Part shown: piece after piece, positions 16,661 through 26,843 of the stretch
Position numbering within the stretch: the stretch's first letter is position 1
Layout: the number at the start of each line of letters is the position of its first letter
NCBI GenBank assembly: GCA_002025645.1
Contig: CP018783.1
Span: 1,612,001-1,676,000 of the forward strand
DNA from: Curtobacterium pusillum
GTDB taxonomy: Bacteria; Actinomycetota; Actinomycetes; Actinomycetales; Microbacteriaceae
DNA: 64,000 nt
Reading direction: 5' to 3'
Translations under genes and position numbers: made by a program
The notes under the pieces: generated by a model
Told to the model about the DNA's origin: nothing
The model's input: only the letters and a program-made list of their open reading frames with translations
Database searches by the model: none

Positions 16661-18370
16661 TTACTCGCCGCGCAGCTCCAGGTACTTGGCGATGAGCGCC
16701 TTCGTCGAGGAGTCCTGCGCGTCCAGCGCAGCCTGGTCGCCGTCGACCGCCGGAGCGATCTGCAGCGCCAGCTGCTTGCCGAGCTCGACGCCCCACTGGT
16801 CGAACGAGTCGATGCCCCAGATGGTGCCCTCGGTGAACACGATGTGCTCGTACAGCGCGATGAGCTGACCGAGCACGCTCGGGGTGAGCTCAGGCGCGAG
16901 GATCGACGTCGACGGCTTGTTGCCGGTGAACGTGCGGGCGGAGACGATGGCCTCGTCCGTGGTGCCCTCTGCCCGGACCTCCGCTGCGGTCTTGCCGAAC
17001 GCGAGCGCCTTCGTCTGCGCGAAGAAGTTCGCCAGGAAGAGCGCGTGGACGTCCTGGCCGGGCTGCACGGCCTTGCCGTCGCCGGTCTCGTCCTTGAGCG
17101 GACGGGCCGGCTTCGCGACCGTGATGAAGTCCGTCGGGATCAGGCGCGTGCCCTGGTGGATGAGCTGGTAGAACGCGTGCTGGCCGTTCGTGCCCGGCTC
17201 ACCCCAGAAGACCTCGCCGGTCTCGGTGGTGACGGGCGAGCCGTCCCAGCGGACGCGCTTGCCGTTCGACTCCATGGTGAGCTGCTGCAGGTACGCGGCG
17301 AAGCGGTGCAGGTACTGCGTGTACGGCAGGACCGCGTGGCTCTGCGCTCCGAGGAAGTTCGAGTACCAGACGTTGAGCAGGCCCATCAGCACGGGGACGT
17401 TCTGCTCGAGCGGCGTCGTGCGGACGTGCTCGTCGATGGCGTGGAAGCCCGCGAGGAACTGCTCCCAGTTCTCCGGACCGATGGCGATGACGACGCTCGT
17501 GCCGATGGCGGAGTCGACCGAGTAGCGGCCACCCACCCAGTCCCAGAAGCCGAAGGCGTTCTCCGGGTCGATGCCGAACGCGGCGACCTTGTCGAGGGCG
17601 GTCGAGACGGCGACGAAGTGCTTCGCGACCGCGTTCGACTTCTCGTCGTCGCTGGCGTCGGTCAGGCCGAGCTTCTCCCAGAGCCACTGGCGGGCGAGGC
17701 GGGCGTTCGTCAGGGTCTCGAGCGTGCCGAAGGTCTTCGACGCGACGATGAACAGCGTGGTCTCGGGGTCGAGGTCCGCGGTCTTCTCGTAGATGTCAGC
17801 GGGGTCGATGTTCGAGACGAAGCGCGCCTCGAGCCCGGGCTGGACGTAGGGCTTGAGGGCCTCGTAGACCATCACCGGGCCGAGGTCCGAGCCGCCGATG
17901 CCGATGTTCACGACCGTCTCGATGCGCTTGCCGGTGACACCGGTCCAGGCTCCGCTGCGGACCTGCTCCGCGAAGCCGTAGACCTTCGCGAGCGTGGCGT
18001 GCACGTCGGCGTCGACGTCCTGGCCGTCGACGACGAGCACCGGCGAGGCACCCTTCGGGCGGCGGAGCGCGGTGTGCAGGACGGCGCGGTCCTCGGTGGC
18101 GTTGATGTGCTCACCGGCGAGCATCGCCTGGAAGCGCTCGGCGACGCCGGTGTCCTTCGCGACCTGCAGCAGGTCCTGGAGGATCTCGTCGGTGACGAGG
18201 CCCTTCGACAGGTCCACGGTCAGGTCGGCGGCCTGGAAGGTGTAGCGCTCGGCACGACCGGGGTCGGTGTCGAACCACCCTCGCAGGTCCGGGGTGAAGC
18301 CGTCGGCGATGCCGGCGAGCTTCTTCCAGCCGTCGGTCGATGTGGGGTCGACGGGAGCGGATTCGGTCAC
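16661..18370 (-). CDS. pgi: Glucose-6-phosphate isomerase
   Basis: A 569-residue enzyme interconverting glucose 6-phosphate and fructose 6-phosphate in glycolysis and gluconeogenesis. Signatures are [49 protein letters not shown] and [18 protein letters not shown]. The start is GTG 18370 ([18 protein letters not shown]), preceded by AGGAGG at 8-13 bases; a very long frame extends upstream on the same strand but is antisense shadow. Length is normal. Confidence 0.97.
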   Translation of the reverse strand: MTESAPVDPTSTDGWKKLAGIADGFTPDLRGWFDTDPGRAERYTFQAADLTVDLSKGLVTDEILQDLLQVAKDTGVAERFQAMLAGEHINATEDRAVLHTALRRPKGASPVLVVDGQDVDADVHATLAKVYGFAEQVRSGAWTGVTGKRIETVVNIGIGGSDLGPVMVYEALKPYVQPGLEARFVSNIDPADIYEKTADLDPETTLFIVASKTFGTLETLTNARLARQWLWEKLGLTDASDDEKSNAVAKHFVAVSTALDKVAAFGIDPENAFGFWDWVGGRYSVDSAIGTSVVIAIGPENWEQFLAGFHAIDEHVRTTPLEQNVPVLMGLLNVWYSNFLGAQSHAVLPYTQYLHRFAAYLQQLTMESNGKRVRWDGSPVTTETGEVFWGEPGTNGQHAFYQLIHQGTRLIPTDFITVAKPARPLKDETGDGKAVQPGQDVHALFLANFFAQTKALAFGKTAAEVRAEGTTDEAIVSARTFTGNKPSTSILAPELTPSVLGQLIALYEHIVFTEGTIWGIDSFDQWGVELGKQLALQIAPAVDGDQAALDAQDSSTKALIAKYLELRGE

Positions 18371-18541
18371 TTGGGTCCTCCTGGGATCACCTTCAAGACG
18401 GTCAAGCCCGCGGGTCACCGCAGCACTGCGTCGCGGACCGTGTTCGAGCGTAGCGCCGTCCGGCAGGTGGTGCGCACCGGGGTGGGTGGGGTCGTCGGAG
18501 CGGGCGGTGGTGGGCGGTGGTGGGTCGTTCCGCTCGTAGGA

Positions 18542-18626
18542 GGCCGAATCGCGCAAGGGAGGCAGGTTCTTCTTGCTCACCACGCACGATTCCGCTTTCC
18601 ACGTCGCGCGCGATGGGAAGGAACGA
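18542..18626. repeat. REP-like palindromic repeat, copy 1
   Basis: GGCCGAATCGCGCA (18542-18555) and GCACGATTCCGC (18584-18595) form imperfect arms around ~28 bases. The whole 85-base block resembles 42994-43079 on the same strand, including the trailing GATGGGAAGGAACG. The gap 18371-18663 holds no gene. A half-copy of the other hairpin family (GACTGGAGGCACGG) is at 18631-18644. Confidence 0.6.
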
Positions 18627-18663
18627 GCCGGACTGGAGGCACGGGGTGCGTTCGCTGCGCGCG

Positions 18664-19674
18664 TCACCCGAGCAGCGTGGCGAGTGCGTCCGCGACGGGT
18701 CCGGTGGGTGCGTCGCGCCAAGCGCGTCCGGCCCACAGGTGGAGACGCTGCGGGTCGTTGGTGGCTGCGGCAGCGCTGCGGATCGGCTTCGTGAGGTGGT
18801 GCAGCGCCGGGTAGCCGGGTGGTGCGTCGGTGTGCGCCCGGACGAAGTCGTTCACGAGCGCCCGCGCCGGACGGCCCGTGAACGCCCGGGTCAGTGCAGT
18901 CTCCCGGAACGCCCGATCGCCGAGCGCGCTGCGGTGGGTGTCGGTCGTACCGGCCTCGTCGGTGCGGAGCACGAAGGTGCCGACTGCGGTGGCGCTCGCA
19001 CCCGCGGCGAGCGCGGCGACGACGTCGTCCCTGGTGCCGATCCCGCCCGCGGCCACGACGGGCAGTGCGGTCGCGGCCACGACAGCCCGCACCAGGTCGG
19101 GCAACGGTCGGTCGGTGAGTGCCCGTGCGGGGTCGAGCACCGCGGAGTGTCCGCCGGCGGCGATGCCCTGCACGACGAGGGCGTCGACACCGAGGTCCTC
19201 GGCCGCCCGCGCCTCGTCGGGGTCCGTCACCGACTGGACGGTCACCGTGCCGCGCCGCCGGAACGCCTGCACGGTCGTGACGTCGGGCAGCCCGAACGTG
19301 AACGACACGACGAGCACGGGGTCGTCGAGCAGCAGGGCGACCTTCTCGTGCCAGGCGTCGTCGTCCTCGCGCTTGGCGACCGCGGTGGCGCCGGGCTCGT
19401 GCGCCAGGAGCGCCCGGTAGCGGTCGTACTCGGCGTCGTCGATCGGCACCGGGTTCGGCACGAAGAGGTTCACGCCGAACGCCGTCGTCCCCGCCGCCCG
19501 GACCGCAGCGATCTCGGCGGCGACGGAGTCCGGGGTCCGGTACCCGGCCGCCAGCTGGGCGAACGATCCCGCTCGCGCCGCGGCCGTGACGAGGGCCGGG
19601 GTGCTCGGGCCCCCGGCCATCGGCGCGACGTGGACGGACCCGACGGTCCCGAGGACCCCTGGCAACTGCACCAT
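18664..19674 (-). CDS. Nitronate monooxygenase (2-nitropropane dioxygenase-like)
   Basis: A 336-residue FMN-dependent TIM-barrel protein. Motifs are [20 protein letters not shown] at the N terminus, [15 protein letters not shown] (with the His typical of the active site), [22 protein letters not shown] and [11 protein letters not shown]. Enzymes of this type oxidise alkyl nitronates or propionate-3-nitronate. ATG 19674 is 6 bases downstream of a minus-strand CAGGAT (19686-19681), matching other leaderless-type starts in the window. No operon partner. Confidence 0.9.
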   Translation of the reverse strand: MVQLPGVLGTVGSVHVAPMAGGPSTPALVTAAARAGSFAQLAAGYRTPDSVAAEIAAVRAAGTTAFGVNLFVPNPVPIDDAEYDRYRALLAHEPGATAVAKREDDDAWHEKVALLLDDPVLVVSFTFGLPDVTTVQAFRRRGTVTVQSVTDPDEARAAEDLGVDALVVQGIAAGGHSAVLDPARALTDRPLPDLVRAVVAATALPVVAAGGIGTRDDVVAALAAGASATAVGTFVLRTDEAGTTDTHRSALGDRAFRETALTRAFTGRPARALVNDFVRAHTDAPPGYPALHHLTKPIRSAAAATNDPQRLHLWAGRAWRDAPTGPVADALATLLG

Positions 19675-19770
19675 GTCCCCATCCTGCCCGAGTCAGGATC
19701 GACGAAATACCGGCGATGTCGTTCGCCAGGTCCCGCCGTGCCATCGTGGCCGGATGCCTGGAGGGACATG

Positions 19771-20337
19771 ATGCTGCACGCCTGGATCGACGAGAGTGCG
19801 CGCGTCGCGAACGCTGAACCTCCTGCCTACTTCCTCGGGGGCGTCATCGCCGCGCCCGATGCGAGCGAGGCTCACCGTTACGCTCTGCGACCACTCCAGA
19901 ACACCCGCCGCAAGTTGCACTGGCGGGACATCGACGGACCACACCGGCGGCGAGTGATCTCCGTCATCCGCGGCTTCGACGTCCGCCACGGGGTGGTGGT
20001 CGGGACGCCGATGGACCCGAAGCGACAGGAACGTGCTCGCGCGCTGTGCCTGGAGCGTCTCGCGTGGGAACTCTGCGAACGCCACCGCGTGATCCACACG
20101 ACGTTGGAGGCACGCACACCCTCGTTGATGCAACGTGACCGCCGCACCATCGACGCGTTGCGCGGTCGCGGAGGTCTGCCGCGAGGGATGCGCGTCGACC
20201 ACGGCAACCCGCTCGACGAGCCGATGCTCTGGATCGCCGACCAGGTCGTCGGCGCCGCGGGTGACGCACACACAGGGGACGATCGATGGTTCCGCGCACT
20301 GGCCGACTCGGTCGAGCTGGTTCACATCGAGCTCTGA
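19771..20337 (+). CDS. DUF3800-like protein (putative RNase H-fold)
   Basis: A 188-residue protein beginning [12 protein letters not shown]. An early Asp-Glu-Ser (WIDES) followed by [10 protein letters not shown], then KLHWRDID, and a late Asp in [14 protein letters not shown] is the layout of DUF3800 proteins, which have an RNase H-like fold and often occur in mobile or defence contexts. ATG 19771 gives 5 bases to a GGAGGG ribosome site; ATG 19768 is the alternative. There is no obvious defence neighbour. No catalytic role is shown. The following 20338-20460 has a short hairpin only. Confidence 0.65.
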   Translation: MLHAWIDESARVANAEPPAYFLGGVIAAPDASEAHRYALRPLQNTRRKLHWRDIDGPHRRRVISVIRGFDVRHGVVVGTPMDPKRQERARALCLERLAWELCERHRVIHTTLEARTPSLMQRDRRTIDALRGRGGLPRGMRVDHGNPLDEPMLWIADQVVGAAGDAHTGDDRWFRALADSVELVHIEL

Positions 20338-20347
20338 ACAGCGCGAA

Positions 20348-20381
20348 AGCCGGGTCCCGTCAAAGGGCGGGGGTCCCGGCT
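20348..20381 (+). terminator. Hairpin after DUF3800-like gene
   Basis: AGCCGGG (20348-20354) pairs with CCCGGCT (20375-20381), followed by a pyrimidine-rich TCTACTTCC. It lies 10 bases after the stop. The next ~80 bases (to 20460) contain C-rich and G-rich blocks but nothing I can assign. Confidence 0.5.
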
Positions 20382-20460
20382 TCTACTTCCACATCCCCCA
20401 GCGGGGGCAGGCGAGTCCAGTGTACACCGGGCGGCACGCCCCCACGGGGAATGGCTCCCG

Positions 20461-22683
20461 TCAGGGGAGCGCGGTGAAGCGGCGCAGCCGCAGGCTGTTC
20501 GTCACGACGAAGACCGACGAGAACGCCATCGCCGCGCCGGCCAGCACCGGGTTGAGCAGTCCGGCCATAGCGAGCGGGATCGCCGCCACGTTGTACGCGA
20601 ACGCCCAGAACAGGTTCCCCTTGATCGTGCGCAGGGTCGCCCGGGACAACCGGATCGCCTCGGCGACGACCGTCAGCCGGCCGCTGACCACGGTGATGTC
20701 GCTCGCTGCGATCGCCGCGTCCGTTCCGGCACCCATCGCGATGCCCAGGTCCGCCGCGGCGAGGGCAGCGGCGTCGTTCACGCCGTCGCCGACCATCGCC
20801 ACGCTCCGCCCCTCGGCCTGCAGTCGCCGAACGGTGTCGAGCTTCGATGCCGGGGTGGCACGGGCGTGTACCTCGTCGATGCCGACCGCGGACGCCACCG
20901 CACGGGCGGCTCCCTCGTTGTCACCGGTGAGCAGCACGGGGCGCAGGCCGAGTTCGACGAACCGGCGCACGGCGTCGGCGGCCTCGGGCTTCACCGTGTC
21001 CCCGACGACGACCACGCCGAGCGCGGAGCCGTTCCGGGCGACGACGACCGCGGTGCTGCCGTCGGACTCAGCTGCGTCGACGGCGTCGGACACCACCGAG
21101 GGGACGGCGATCGACCACGAGTCGACGAGCCACCGGACCGTACCGACGAGCACGACGTCGCCATCCACGACGGCCTGGACACCCGCGCCGGGCGTCGCGG
21201 TGAACTGCTCGGCACCGGTTGCGTCGAGGCCACGCGCACGCGCTGCCCGGACGACGGCACGGGCCACGGGGTGCTCGGAGCCGTCCTCCACCGCCGCTGC
21301 GAGTCGCAGGACGGTGTCGTCGTCGGCGTCCGGCGTGCCGGTCACCGATCGGAGGGTCATCGTCCCGGTGGTGACGGTGCCGGTCTTGTCGAGGACGATC
21401 GTGTCGACGCCGTGGGTCTGCTCGAGCACCTGGGGCCCACCGATCAGGATGCCGAGCTGCGAGCCGCGCCCGGTGCCGACCAGGAGCGCCGTCGGCGTCG
21501 CCAGGCCGAGCGCACAGGGGCAAGCGATGATGAGGGTCGCGACGGCGGCGGTGAACGCGGCGGTCAGGGAACCGCCGAACACGAGCCAGCCGACGAACGC
21601 CAGAACGGCGAGGCCGATGACGATCGGCACGAAGATCCCGGAGACCCGGTCGGCGAGGCGCTGGACCTCGGCCTTCCCGGTCTGGGCGTCCTCGATGAGC
21701 CGGCCCATGCGGGCGAGTTCGGTGTCGGCGCCGACGCGGGTGATCGTGACGACGAGCCGCCCGCCGACGTTGATCGTGGCGCCCGTCACGGCGTCGCCGG
21801 GACGGACCTCGACGGGGACGGACTCGCCGGTGAGCATGCTGAGGTCGACGGCGGAGGAGCCCTCGCGGACGGTGCCGTCGCTCGGGATCCGCTCCCCCGG
21901 GCGGACGACGACCACGTCGCCGACGACGAGCGAGGCAGCGGGCACACGGGTCTCGGTCGCCCCGCGCAGCACCGTGGCGTCCTTCGCCCCGAGTTCGAGC
22001 AGGGCGCGGAGCGCGGCGCCGGACTGCTGCTTCGCGCGGGCCTCCATGTACCGCCCGGCGAGGATGAACACCGTCACGGCGGACGCGACCTCGAGGTACA
22101 GGTCGCTCGCCTCGGGATCGGTCGCGAACCACGAGAACGTCATGTGCATGCCGGTCACGCCGGCGTCGCCGAGGAACAGCGCGTACAGCGACCACCCGAA
22201 CGCCGCGAGGACGCCGACGCTCACCAGGGTGTCCATCGTCGCGGCGCCGTGCCGGGCGTTCACCCACGCGGCACGGTGGAACGGCAGCGCGCCCCACACC
22301 GCGACCGGGGCGGCGAGCGCGAGGGCCAGCCACTGCCAGTTCGGGAACTGCAGCACGGGCACCATCGACAGGACGACGACGGGGACGGCGAGGACCGCCG
22401 AGACGACCAGGCGCTGTCGCAGCGGCCCCGACGGGTCGTCGGAGCGGTCGCCGGTGGCGTCGTCCAGTGCCGGAGGTGCGGGTACGGACGCACCGTACCC
22501 GGCTGACTCCACGGCGGCGATGAGGGCGCCGGTGTCCGAGCTGCCGGAGACGGTGGCCTTCTCGGTGGCGTAGTTCACGGTCGCGGTGACGCCGGGGAGC
22601 TTGCCGAGCTTCCGTTCGATGCGGTTCGCGCACGAGGCGCAGGTCATCCCCGTGATGTCGAGCTCGACGGCGCCGTCGGTCAT
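20461..22683 (-). CDS. copA: Copper-translocating P1B-type ATPase
   Basis: A 740-residue efflux pump exporting Cu(I) with ATP. One N-terminal heavy-metal domain has Cys15-Cys18 ([10 protein letters not shown]). The membrane metal site is CPC at 388-390 ([15 protein letters not shown]), the phosphorylated Asp is Asp432 (DKTGTVTTG), the actuator has LTGES, the nucleotide domain has SEHPVA, and the hinge is [10 protein letters not shown]. Later helices contain YN ([11 protein letters not shown]) and [12 protein letters not shown] typical of CopA. It is the third gene of csoR-copZ-copA; its ATG overlaps the copZ stop. Confidence 0.97.
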   Translation of the reverse strand: MTDGAVELDITGMTCASCANRIERKLGKLPGVTATVNYATEKATVSGSSDTGALIAAVESAGYGASVPAPPALDDATGDRSDDPSGPLRQRLVVSAVLAVPVVVLSMVPVLQFPNWQWLALALAAPVAVWGALPFHRAAWVNARHGAATMDTLVSVGVLAAFGWSLYALFLGDAGVTGMHMTFSWFATDPEASDLYLEVASAVTVFILAGRYMEARAKQQSGAALRALLELGAKDATVLRGATETRVPAASLVVGDVVVVRPGERIPSDGTVREGSSAVDLSMLTGESVPVEVRPGDAVTGATINVGGRLVVTITRVGADTELARMGRLIEDAQTGKAEVQRLADRVSGIFVPIVIGLAVLAFVGWLVFGGSLTAAFTAAVATLIIACPCALGLATPTALLVGTGRGSQLGILIGGPQVLEQTHGVDTIVLDKTGTVTTGTMTLRSVTGTPDADDDTVLRLAAAVEDGSEHPVARAVVRAARARGLDATGAEQFTATPGAGVQAVVDGDVVLVGTVRWLVDSWSIAVPSVVSDAVDAAESDGSTAVVVARNGSALGVVVVGDTVKPEAADAVRRFVELGLRPVLLTGDNEGAARAVASAVGIDEVHARATPASKLDTVRRLQAEGRSVAMVGDGVNDAAALAAADLGIAMGAGTDAAIAASDITVVSGRLTVVAEAIRLSRATLRTIKGNLFWAFAYNVAAIPLAMAGLLNPVLAGAAMAFSSVFVVTNSLRLRRFTALP

Positions 22684-22898
22684 GACCGCACGACCTCGTA
22701 CCCGGCCTCGGCCACGGCACCCCGGAGAGCGTCGGCGGGGACGGGAGCGTCCGTCGTGACGGTGACCTCGGAGCGACCGCCGGGCACGAGTTGGACTGCC
22801 ACGCCGGACACTCCGTCGACCTCGTTGAGTTCCTCGGTGACGCTCATCACGCAGTGTTCGCAGGTCATGCCCTCGACGAGCAGGAGTTCGGTGTTCAC
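22680..22898 (-). CDS. copZ: Copper chaperone, heavy-metal-associated domain
   Basis: A 72-residue HMA-domain protein with the metal site [11 protein letters not shown] (Cys13, Cys16). It should carry Cu(I) to CopA. The start is GTG 22898 with an AAGGGAA ribosome site; the stop overlaps the copA start (ATGA). The Glu-His between the cysteines matches many actinobacterial CopZ proteins. Confidence 0.95.
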   Translation of the reverse strand: MNTELLLVEGMTCEHCVMSVTEELNEVDGVSGVAVQLVPGGRSEVTVTTDAPVPADALRGAVAEAGYEVVRS

Positions 22899-22927
22899 GG
22901 TGGTTCCCTTCTGGATGCGGATGGGGG

Positions 22928-23218
22928 TCAGGAGCGGACGAGCCGGGCGATCGCCTCGCTGGCTTCGCGGACCTTCTCGTCGGCTGCGTCGCCGCCCTCG
23001 GCCACGGCCTCGGCGACGCAGTGCTTCAGGTGGTCCTCGAGCAGCGACAGCGCGACACGTTCGAGCGCCCGGTTCGCCGCGGAGATCTGCGTGAGGACGT
23101 CGATGCAGTACGTCTCGTCCTCGACCATGCGGGCAATGCCGCGCACCTGCCCCTCGGCTCGGCGGAGTCGCTTGAGCAGGTCGTCCTTGTCGCCGATGTA
23201 GCCGACGTGTTCGTGCAT
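22928..23218 (-). CDS. csoR: Copper-sensing repressor CsoR
   Basis: A 96-residue all-helical DUF156 repressor. The Cu(I) ligands Cys38 (DETYCIDVL), His63 and Cys67 (EDHLKHCV) form the CsoR Cys-His-Cys set. The N-terminal [14 protein letters not shown] helix is the family signature. ATG 23218 was preferred to a TTG 21 bases upstream because GGAGG sits 5 bases before it. It heads the copZ-copA operon, which it should repress when copper is low. Confidence 0.94.
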   Translation of the reverse strand: MHEHVGYIGDKDDLLKRLRRAEGQVRGIARMVEDETYCIDVLTQISAANRALERVALSLLEDHLKHCVAEAVAEGGDAADEKVREASEAIARLVRS

Positions 23219-23244
23219 GCTGACCTCCGTCGTGTTCAATACGG

Positions 23245-23259
23245 TACCCCCCTAGGGTA
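23245..23259. promoter_or_regulatory. CsoR operator
   Basis: TACCCCCCTAGGGTA is a G/C-tract palindrome of the CsoR type (TACCC-N5-GGGTA), 27 bases upstream of the csoR ATG and inside the likely promoter. It also lies 41 bases before the divergent AraC gene. Confidence 0.75.
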
Positions 23260-23299
23260 TTCCTTCGCGTGAGATGCGCAACCGTGGCAGGATGCGCGC

Positions 23300-24487
23300 A
23301 TGACCGACGCGTCGACGAACGGCTTCCGCAGACTGCGGTTCACCGACGCCGACGGTTCGGACTACTCCGCCATCTTCGAGGCCGAGTACCACGGCTCCGA
23401 CTTCGCCTCGGAGACGTACGCGACCGAGGACGCCCGGTACGAGTACACCGTGGTCGGCGACGACGACCTGACGCTCCGGACCATGCGGGCCGAGGGTGGT
23501 CGACGCGGCGGCGTGATCGGCGCACGGGACGACCACGTGGTGTTCTGGCTCACCAGGGGCCGGCTCGAGATGCACTTCGCCGACCGTTCCCGTGTGGTCG
23601 AGCCGGGCAGCCCGTACATCGCGTCGGCGTCCGAGGCGTACCGCTTCGAGTCGACCGGCACGGTCTACAACGGCGTGCACGTCGCCGACCGGTTCCTCCG
23701 CGAGGTCGGTCGAGACCTCGGCTTCCGGCTGCCCGACGGCCCCCTGTTGTTCGACCAGCAGGACGAAGCGGTCGCCCGCCAGGAACCACTCCGCCACCTC
23801 ATCGCCGAGATCGGCCCGATGCTCGTGGACGACCGGGTGGTCGGTCGGATGCGGACGGCCCTCAACCGGCGGCTGGCGATCGTCGTGCTCGACACGTTCC
23901 CGATCCGGAACCGCGGCGACGACGTGCCGGTGGCGAACCGACTGCGGGACGCCGTGCGGTACATCGAGGCGCACGCCGCGGAACGACCCTCGGTCCCCGA
24001 GATCGCCGCGGCCTGCGGCCTCAGCCAGCGCGGGCTGCAGGACGTCTTCGCGCGGACGCTCGACTCGAGCCCGCACCGGTTCCTCCGCGACCACCGGCTC
24101 GACCGCGTCCGCCGCGAACTGCTGCACGCCGGCGGCGACGACACGGTCGCCGTGATCGCGGATCGGTGGGGCTTCACGAACCACGGTCGCCTCGCCGTCG
24201 CGTACCGCGACCGGTTCGGCGAGGACCCCGCCACCACGCTCCGGTCCGCGCGTGCTGCCCGGCCGGGTCGCGCATCCTGGCGGCTCCGACGGGCCGTCGC
24301 GTTCATCGAGGAGCACCTCGACGAGGACCTGACCCTGCAGGCGGTCGCCGACGCCGCCGGCGTGCGTCCACGACGCCTCCAGCAACTCTTCCTGGAGGAA
24401 CGGGGCGAGTCCCCGATGGCGGCCGTGCGGTCGATCCGTGGTGCGTCCACACGCAACGCAGCAGACGGTTCCGGCGACCGCGGCTGA
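23300..24487 (+). CDS. AraC-family regulator with a second, partial AraC HTH
   Basis: A 395-residue protein. Residues 1-210 form an AraC ligand-type domain with little recognisable detail (HVVFWLTRGRLEMHF, PGSPYIASASEAY). A complete AraC HTH pair follows at ~215-315 (SVPEIAAACGLSQRGLQDVF; DTVAVIADRWGFTNHGRLAV). Then residues ~325-385 carry an additional single HTH (LTLQAVADAAGVRPRRLQQL, ESPMAAVRSIRG), ending without its second helix-turn-helix. The ATG lies 6 bases after CAGGAT (23288-23293). It is divergent from csoR; target unknown. Confidence 0.8.
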   Translation: MTDASTNGFRRLRFTDADGSDYSAIFEAEYHGSDFASETYATEDARYEYTVVGDDDLTLRTMRAEGGRRGGVIGARDDHVVFWLTRGRLEMHFADRSRVVEPGSPYIASASEAYRFESTGTVYNGVHVADRFLREVGRDLGFRLPDGPLLFDQQDEAVARQEPLRHLIAEIGPMLVDDRVVGRMRTALNRRLAIVVLDTFPIRNRGDDVPVANRLRDAVRYIEAHAAERPSVPEIAAACGLSQRGLQDVFARTLDSSPHRFLRDHRLDRVRRELLHAGGDDTVAVIADRWGFTNHGRLAVAYRDRFGEDPATTLRSARAARPGRASWRLRRAVAFIEEHLDEDLTLQAVADAAGVRPRRLQQLFLEERGESPMAAVRSIRGASTRNAADGSGDRG

Positions 24488-24647
24488 CGCTGCCGCCCTC
24501 CGGGGTACGGAAACACTGGCATCGGTCGGTGTCTCTGGAAAGTTCCTGAATCCGGATGACCCGGTGTGACGAACGTCAGGTGAGCCCCGTCTCATCCGTG
24601 AACAGCAACCGCTGGGAACGCCCGGCGGGTCATCGGAAGGAACGAAC
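24488..24647 (+). promoter_or_regulatory. Promoter region of the Asp23/envelope-stress cluster
   Basis: No gene is present. The block holds GTGTGACGAACGTCAGG and a later CCGTCTCATCC that could be an ECF-type -35/-10 pair, but I cannot assign a sigma factor from sequence alone. The GGAAGGAACGAAC before ATG 24648 is the ribosome site. Confidence 0.3.
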
Positions 24648-25109
24648 ATGGCTGACACCACGACCACCACCCCGGCCGCCACCGCGCCCCGCGCGACGAC
24701 CTCCACCGCCGCGACCGGCAGCGTCACCGGCAAGACCGTCATCGACGACACCGTCGTGTCGAAGGTCGCCGGCATCGCCGCCCGCGAGGTCAACGGCGTG
24801 CACTCCCTCGGCAACGGCGCCGCGCGTGCCATCGGCGCCCTCCGCGACGCCATCGGCCAGCGCGACTTCGGTCAGGGCGTCAAGGTCGAGGTCGGCGAGA
24901 AGCAGGTCGCCGCTGACATCGTCATCGTGGCCGAGTACCCGGTCGCCCTCCAGCAGGTCGCCGACGGCGTCCGCGCCGGTGTGGCCCGTGCGCTCGAGCA
25001 GATCGTGGGCATGGAGGTCGCCGAGGTCAACGTGACCGTCCAGGACGTCTTCATCCCGGGCGACGACGACGACAAGGACGACGAGAAGAAGGAAGCGCGA
25101 GTCGCATGA
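24648..25109 (+). CDS. Asp23/Gls24-family envelope stress protein
   Basis: A 153-residue protein. The Asp23 domain covers ~28-140: KTVIDDTVVSKVAGIAAREV, GVHSLG, VKVEVGEKQVAADIVIVAEY, LEQIVGMEVAEVNVTVQDVF. The first 25 residues are Thr/Ala-rich and the last 15 are acidic/lysine-rich. In Firmicutes Asp23 is tethered to the membrane by AmaP and is induced by cell-wall stress. Here it heads a run of nine stress-related genes and overlaps the next ATG by four bases. Confidence 0.92.
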   Translation: MADTTTTTPAATAPRATTSTAATGSVTGKTVIDDTVVSKVAGIAAREVNGVHSLGNGAARAIGALRDAIGQRDFGQGVKVEVGEKQVAADIVIVAEYPVALQQVADGVRAGVARALEQIVGMEVAEVNVTVQDVFIPGDDDDKDDEKKEARVA

Positions 25110-25297
25110 GCAACACACTGATCGGCGCCCTCATCGGCGCAGTCCTCGCCGTCGTGGCGCTGCAGTTCGGCTTCTGGGGCTTCGTGCTCGTGGTCGTGTT
25201 CGGAGCGGTCGGGGCCCTCGTGGCCGCACTCGCCACCGGGCGCATCGACCGCGGTGCCCTGACCGACGTGCTGACCGGGCGCCGGAGCTCCCGGTGA
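25106..25297 (+). CDS. Small two-helix membrane protein of the Asp23 cluster (DUF2273-like)
   Basis: A 63-residue protein with two hydrophobic helices (IGALIGAVLAVVALQFGFWG and FVLVVVFGAVGALVAAL) and a basic tail. Size, topology and position directly after an Asp23 gene match the DUF2273 partner of Asp23/AmaP clusters. ATG 25106 overlaps the asp23 stop and the 3' end overlaps the next GTG. Likely a membrane anchor component. Confidence 0.75.
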   Translation: MSNTLIGALIGAVLAVVALQFGFWGFVLVVVFGAVGALVAALATGRIDRGALTDVLTGRRSSR

Positions 25298-25608
25298 ACG
25301 CCGGCCCGGACGTCCCGGGCCGCGTCGAGATCACTGCTCGCGCGCTGACCTCGCTGGCGCGGGCCGTCGCTGCTGAAGGGCTCGGCGCCCCCGCCAAGCG
25401 GGTGCGGGTCGGACTCGGCGACGCCTCGGGGGCACTGTCCCTCGACATCACCGGCCCGATCGCCGCGCGCGACGACCTCGTCGCCCACGCGGGGCAGGTC
25501 GCCGACGCGGTCAAGGTCCGCGTCAGCGAACTCACCGGCCGCCGCGTCGGCAGCGCCCACATCGAACTGACGGGGATCGTGCGCGAGCGCGAGACCCGGA
25601 TCCGCTAG
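25294..25608 (+). CDS. Second Asp23-like domain protein
   Basis: A 104-residue protein starting at GTG 25294 (4-base overlap with the preceding gene). It has the Asp23-like pattern in short form: VEITARALTSLARAVAAEGL, KRVRVGLGDASGALSLDITG, VKVRVSELTGRRVGSAHIEL. No membrane segment. It likely interacts with the other Asp23 proteins; specific role unknown. Confidence 0.7.
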   Translation: MNAGPDVPGRVEITARALTSLARAVAAEGLGAPAKRVRVGLGDASGALSLDITGPIAARDDLVAHAGQVADAVKVRVSELTGRRVGSAHIELTGIVRERETRIR

Positions 25609-25617
25609 GAGGCCATC

Positions 25618-26193
25618 ATGAGCAACGGTTCCGTCGAACGACGCATCCGACGCCGGAGCGTGCACCGCTCCCGCTCGACCGCAGTGGCGGTGTCGCTCGT
25701 GGTGCTCGCCCTGGTGGCCGCCTGGATCGGCACCGAGTCGGTCCTGCGGGCGATCGGGCGGCCTCCGCTCCTCGCCGACCCGCAGACCGCGGTCGACGCC
25801 GCACTCCGCCCGGACGCCGCGTTCGTCACGATCGCCGAGGTCATCGCCGTCGTGCTCGTGGTCCTCGGGGTCGTGCTCGTCGTCCTCGCCCTCAAGCCCG
25901 GTCGGCAGCACCGCTCGGTCGTCCAGCACGACCGCGGGGCCGTCATCATCGACACCCGCATCGTCGCCTCCACCGCGGCCAACGCGGCCGGATCGGCAGC
26001 GGGTGTCCCGGAGGGCAACGCCTCGGCGACCGCTCGTGGCCGCCGCACCGAGGTCCGCGTCGTCCCGGTGACGGGTGTCCCCGTCGACGAGAGCGTCGTC
26101 CGAGACGCCGTCCGGGATCGCCTCAGCGGTCTCGACGAACGTTTCGGCCAGCGCGTGCGCGTCCGGGTCGAGGAGAAGGGAACCCTCGCATGA
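25618..26193 (+). CDS. DUF6286-like membrane protein
   Basis: A 191-residue protein with a basic N terminus, one hydrophobic helix at ~22-42 (TAVAVSLVVLALVAAWIGTE) and another at ~75-95 (IAEVIAVVLVVLGVVLVVLA), then a ~95-residue soluble part ending VRDAVRDRLSGLDERFGQRV. This two-helix plus AmaP-like tail is the DUF6286 layout found in actinobacterial Asp23 clusters. It overlaps the next ATG. Confidence 0.75.
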   Translation: MSNGSVERRIRRRSVHRSRSTAVAVSLVVLALVAAWIGTESVLRAIGRPPLLADPQTAVDAALRPDAAFVTIAEVIAVVLVVLGVVLVVLALKPGRQHRSVVQHDRGAVIIDTRIVASTAANAAGSAAGVPEGNASATARGRRTEVRVVPVTGVPVDESVVRDAVRDRLSGLDERFGQRVRVRVEEKGTLA

Positions 26194-26753
26194 CCAGGAG
26201 CAACCGGACCCTCAACCGGATCATCCTCTTCGTCCTCGGACTCGTCGCGATCGTGGTCGGCCTCGTCATCGGCGCGGGTGTCCTGCCCGTCTTCCGTGAC
26301 GCCCTCGACCCGTACGTCGACATCCCCCGGAGCCTCGACGTCCCCGCGTCGTCACTCTGGATCGTCGCCGGCGTCTGCCTCGTCGTCATCGTGCTCGCCC
26401 TCGTCTGGGCGACCACCCGCGGTGGGGGCGGCACGTCCGTCGCCGTGCGGGAGCGCACGGGTGACGACGCCGTGACCGTGAACGTCGCCCTCGTCCGCGA
26501 CGTCGTCGAGCACGAGCTCGCCGGTGTCCGTGACGTCGTCGGCTCCCGGGTCGACACCTACCTCGTCCGTCGGCAGCGCGCCGCGCGGATCCGGGTCGCC
26601 GTCCGACGAGGTGGCGACGCCGTCACCGTCCTCGAGGCCGTCGACCGTGCCGTCGCCGCGCTCGACCGGACCCTCGGTCGGCAGGTGCCCGTCCTGGTGC
26701 ACCTGACCGGCGGAACCCGTTCGGCGCTCGCGAAGCCGACCCGCGTCCGCTGA
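26190..26753 (+). CDS. AmaP-like alkaline shock membrane anchor
   Basis: A 187-residue protein with helices at ~8-32 (IILFVLGLVAIVVGLVIGAG) and ~52-73 (SLWIVAGVCLVVIVLALVWA) and a C-terminal soluble domain of ~110 residues. The two-helix N terminus and small C-terminal domain resemble AmaP, which anchors Asp23 at the membrane. Co-translated with the DUF6286-like gene (ATGA overlap). Confidence 0.75.
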   Translation: MTRSNRTLNRIILFVLGLVAIVVGLVIGAGVLPVFRDALDPYVDIPRSLDVPASSLWIVAGVCLVVIVLALVWATTRGGGGTSVAVRERTGDDAVTVNVALVRDVVEHELAGVRDVVGSRVDTYLVRRQRAARIRVAVRRGGDAVTVLEAVDRAVAALDRTLGRQVPVLVHLTGGTRSALAKPTRVR

Positions 26754-26843
26754 CAGCCGTCAGCCGGACGCAACCCCGGGCCTCCCGGCCCACCTTCCTG
26801 GAACACCCACCGGGCGCATGCCCGATCGACGAAAGGACCCGTC

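Noticed and set aside
20866-22506. A 546-codon plus-strand frame
   Set aside because: Antisense to copA with no domain.
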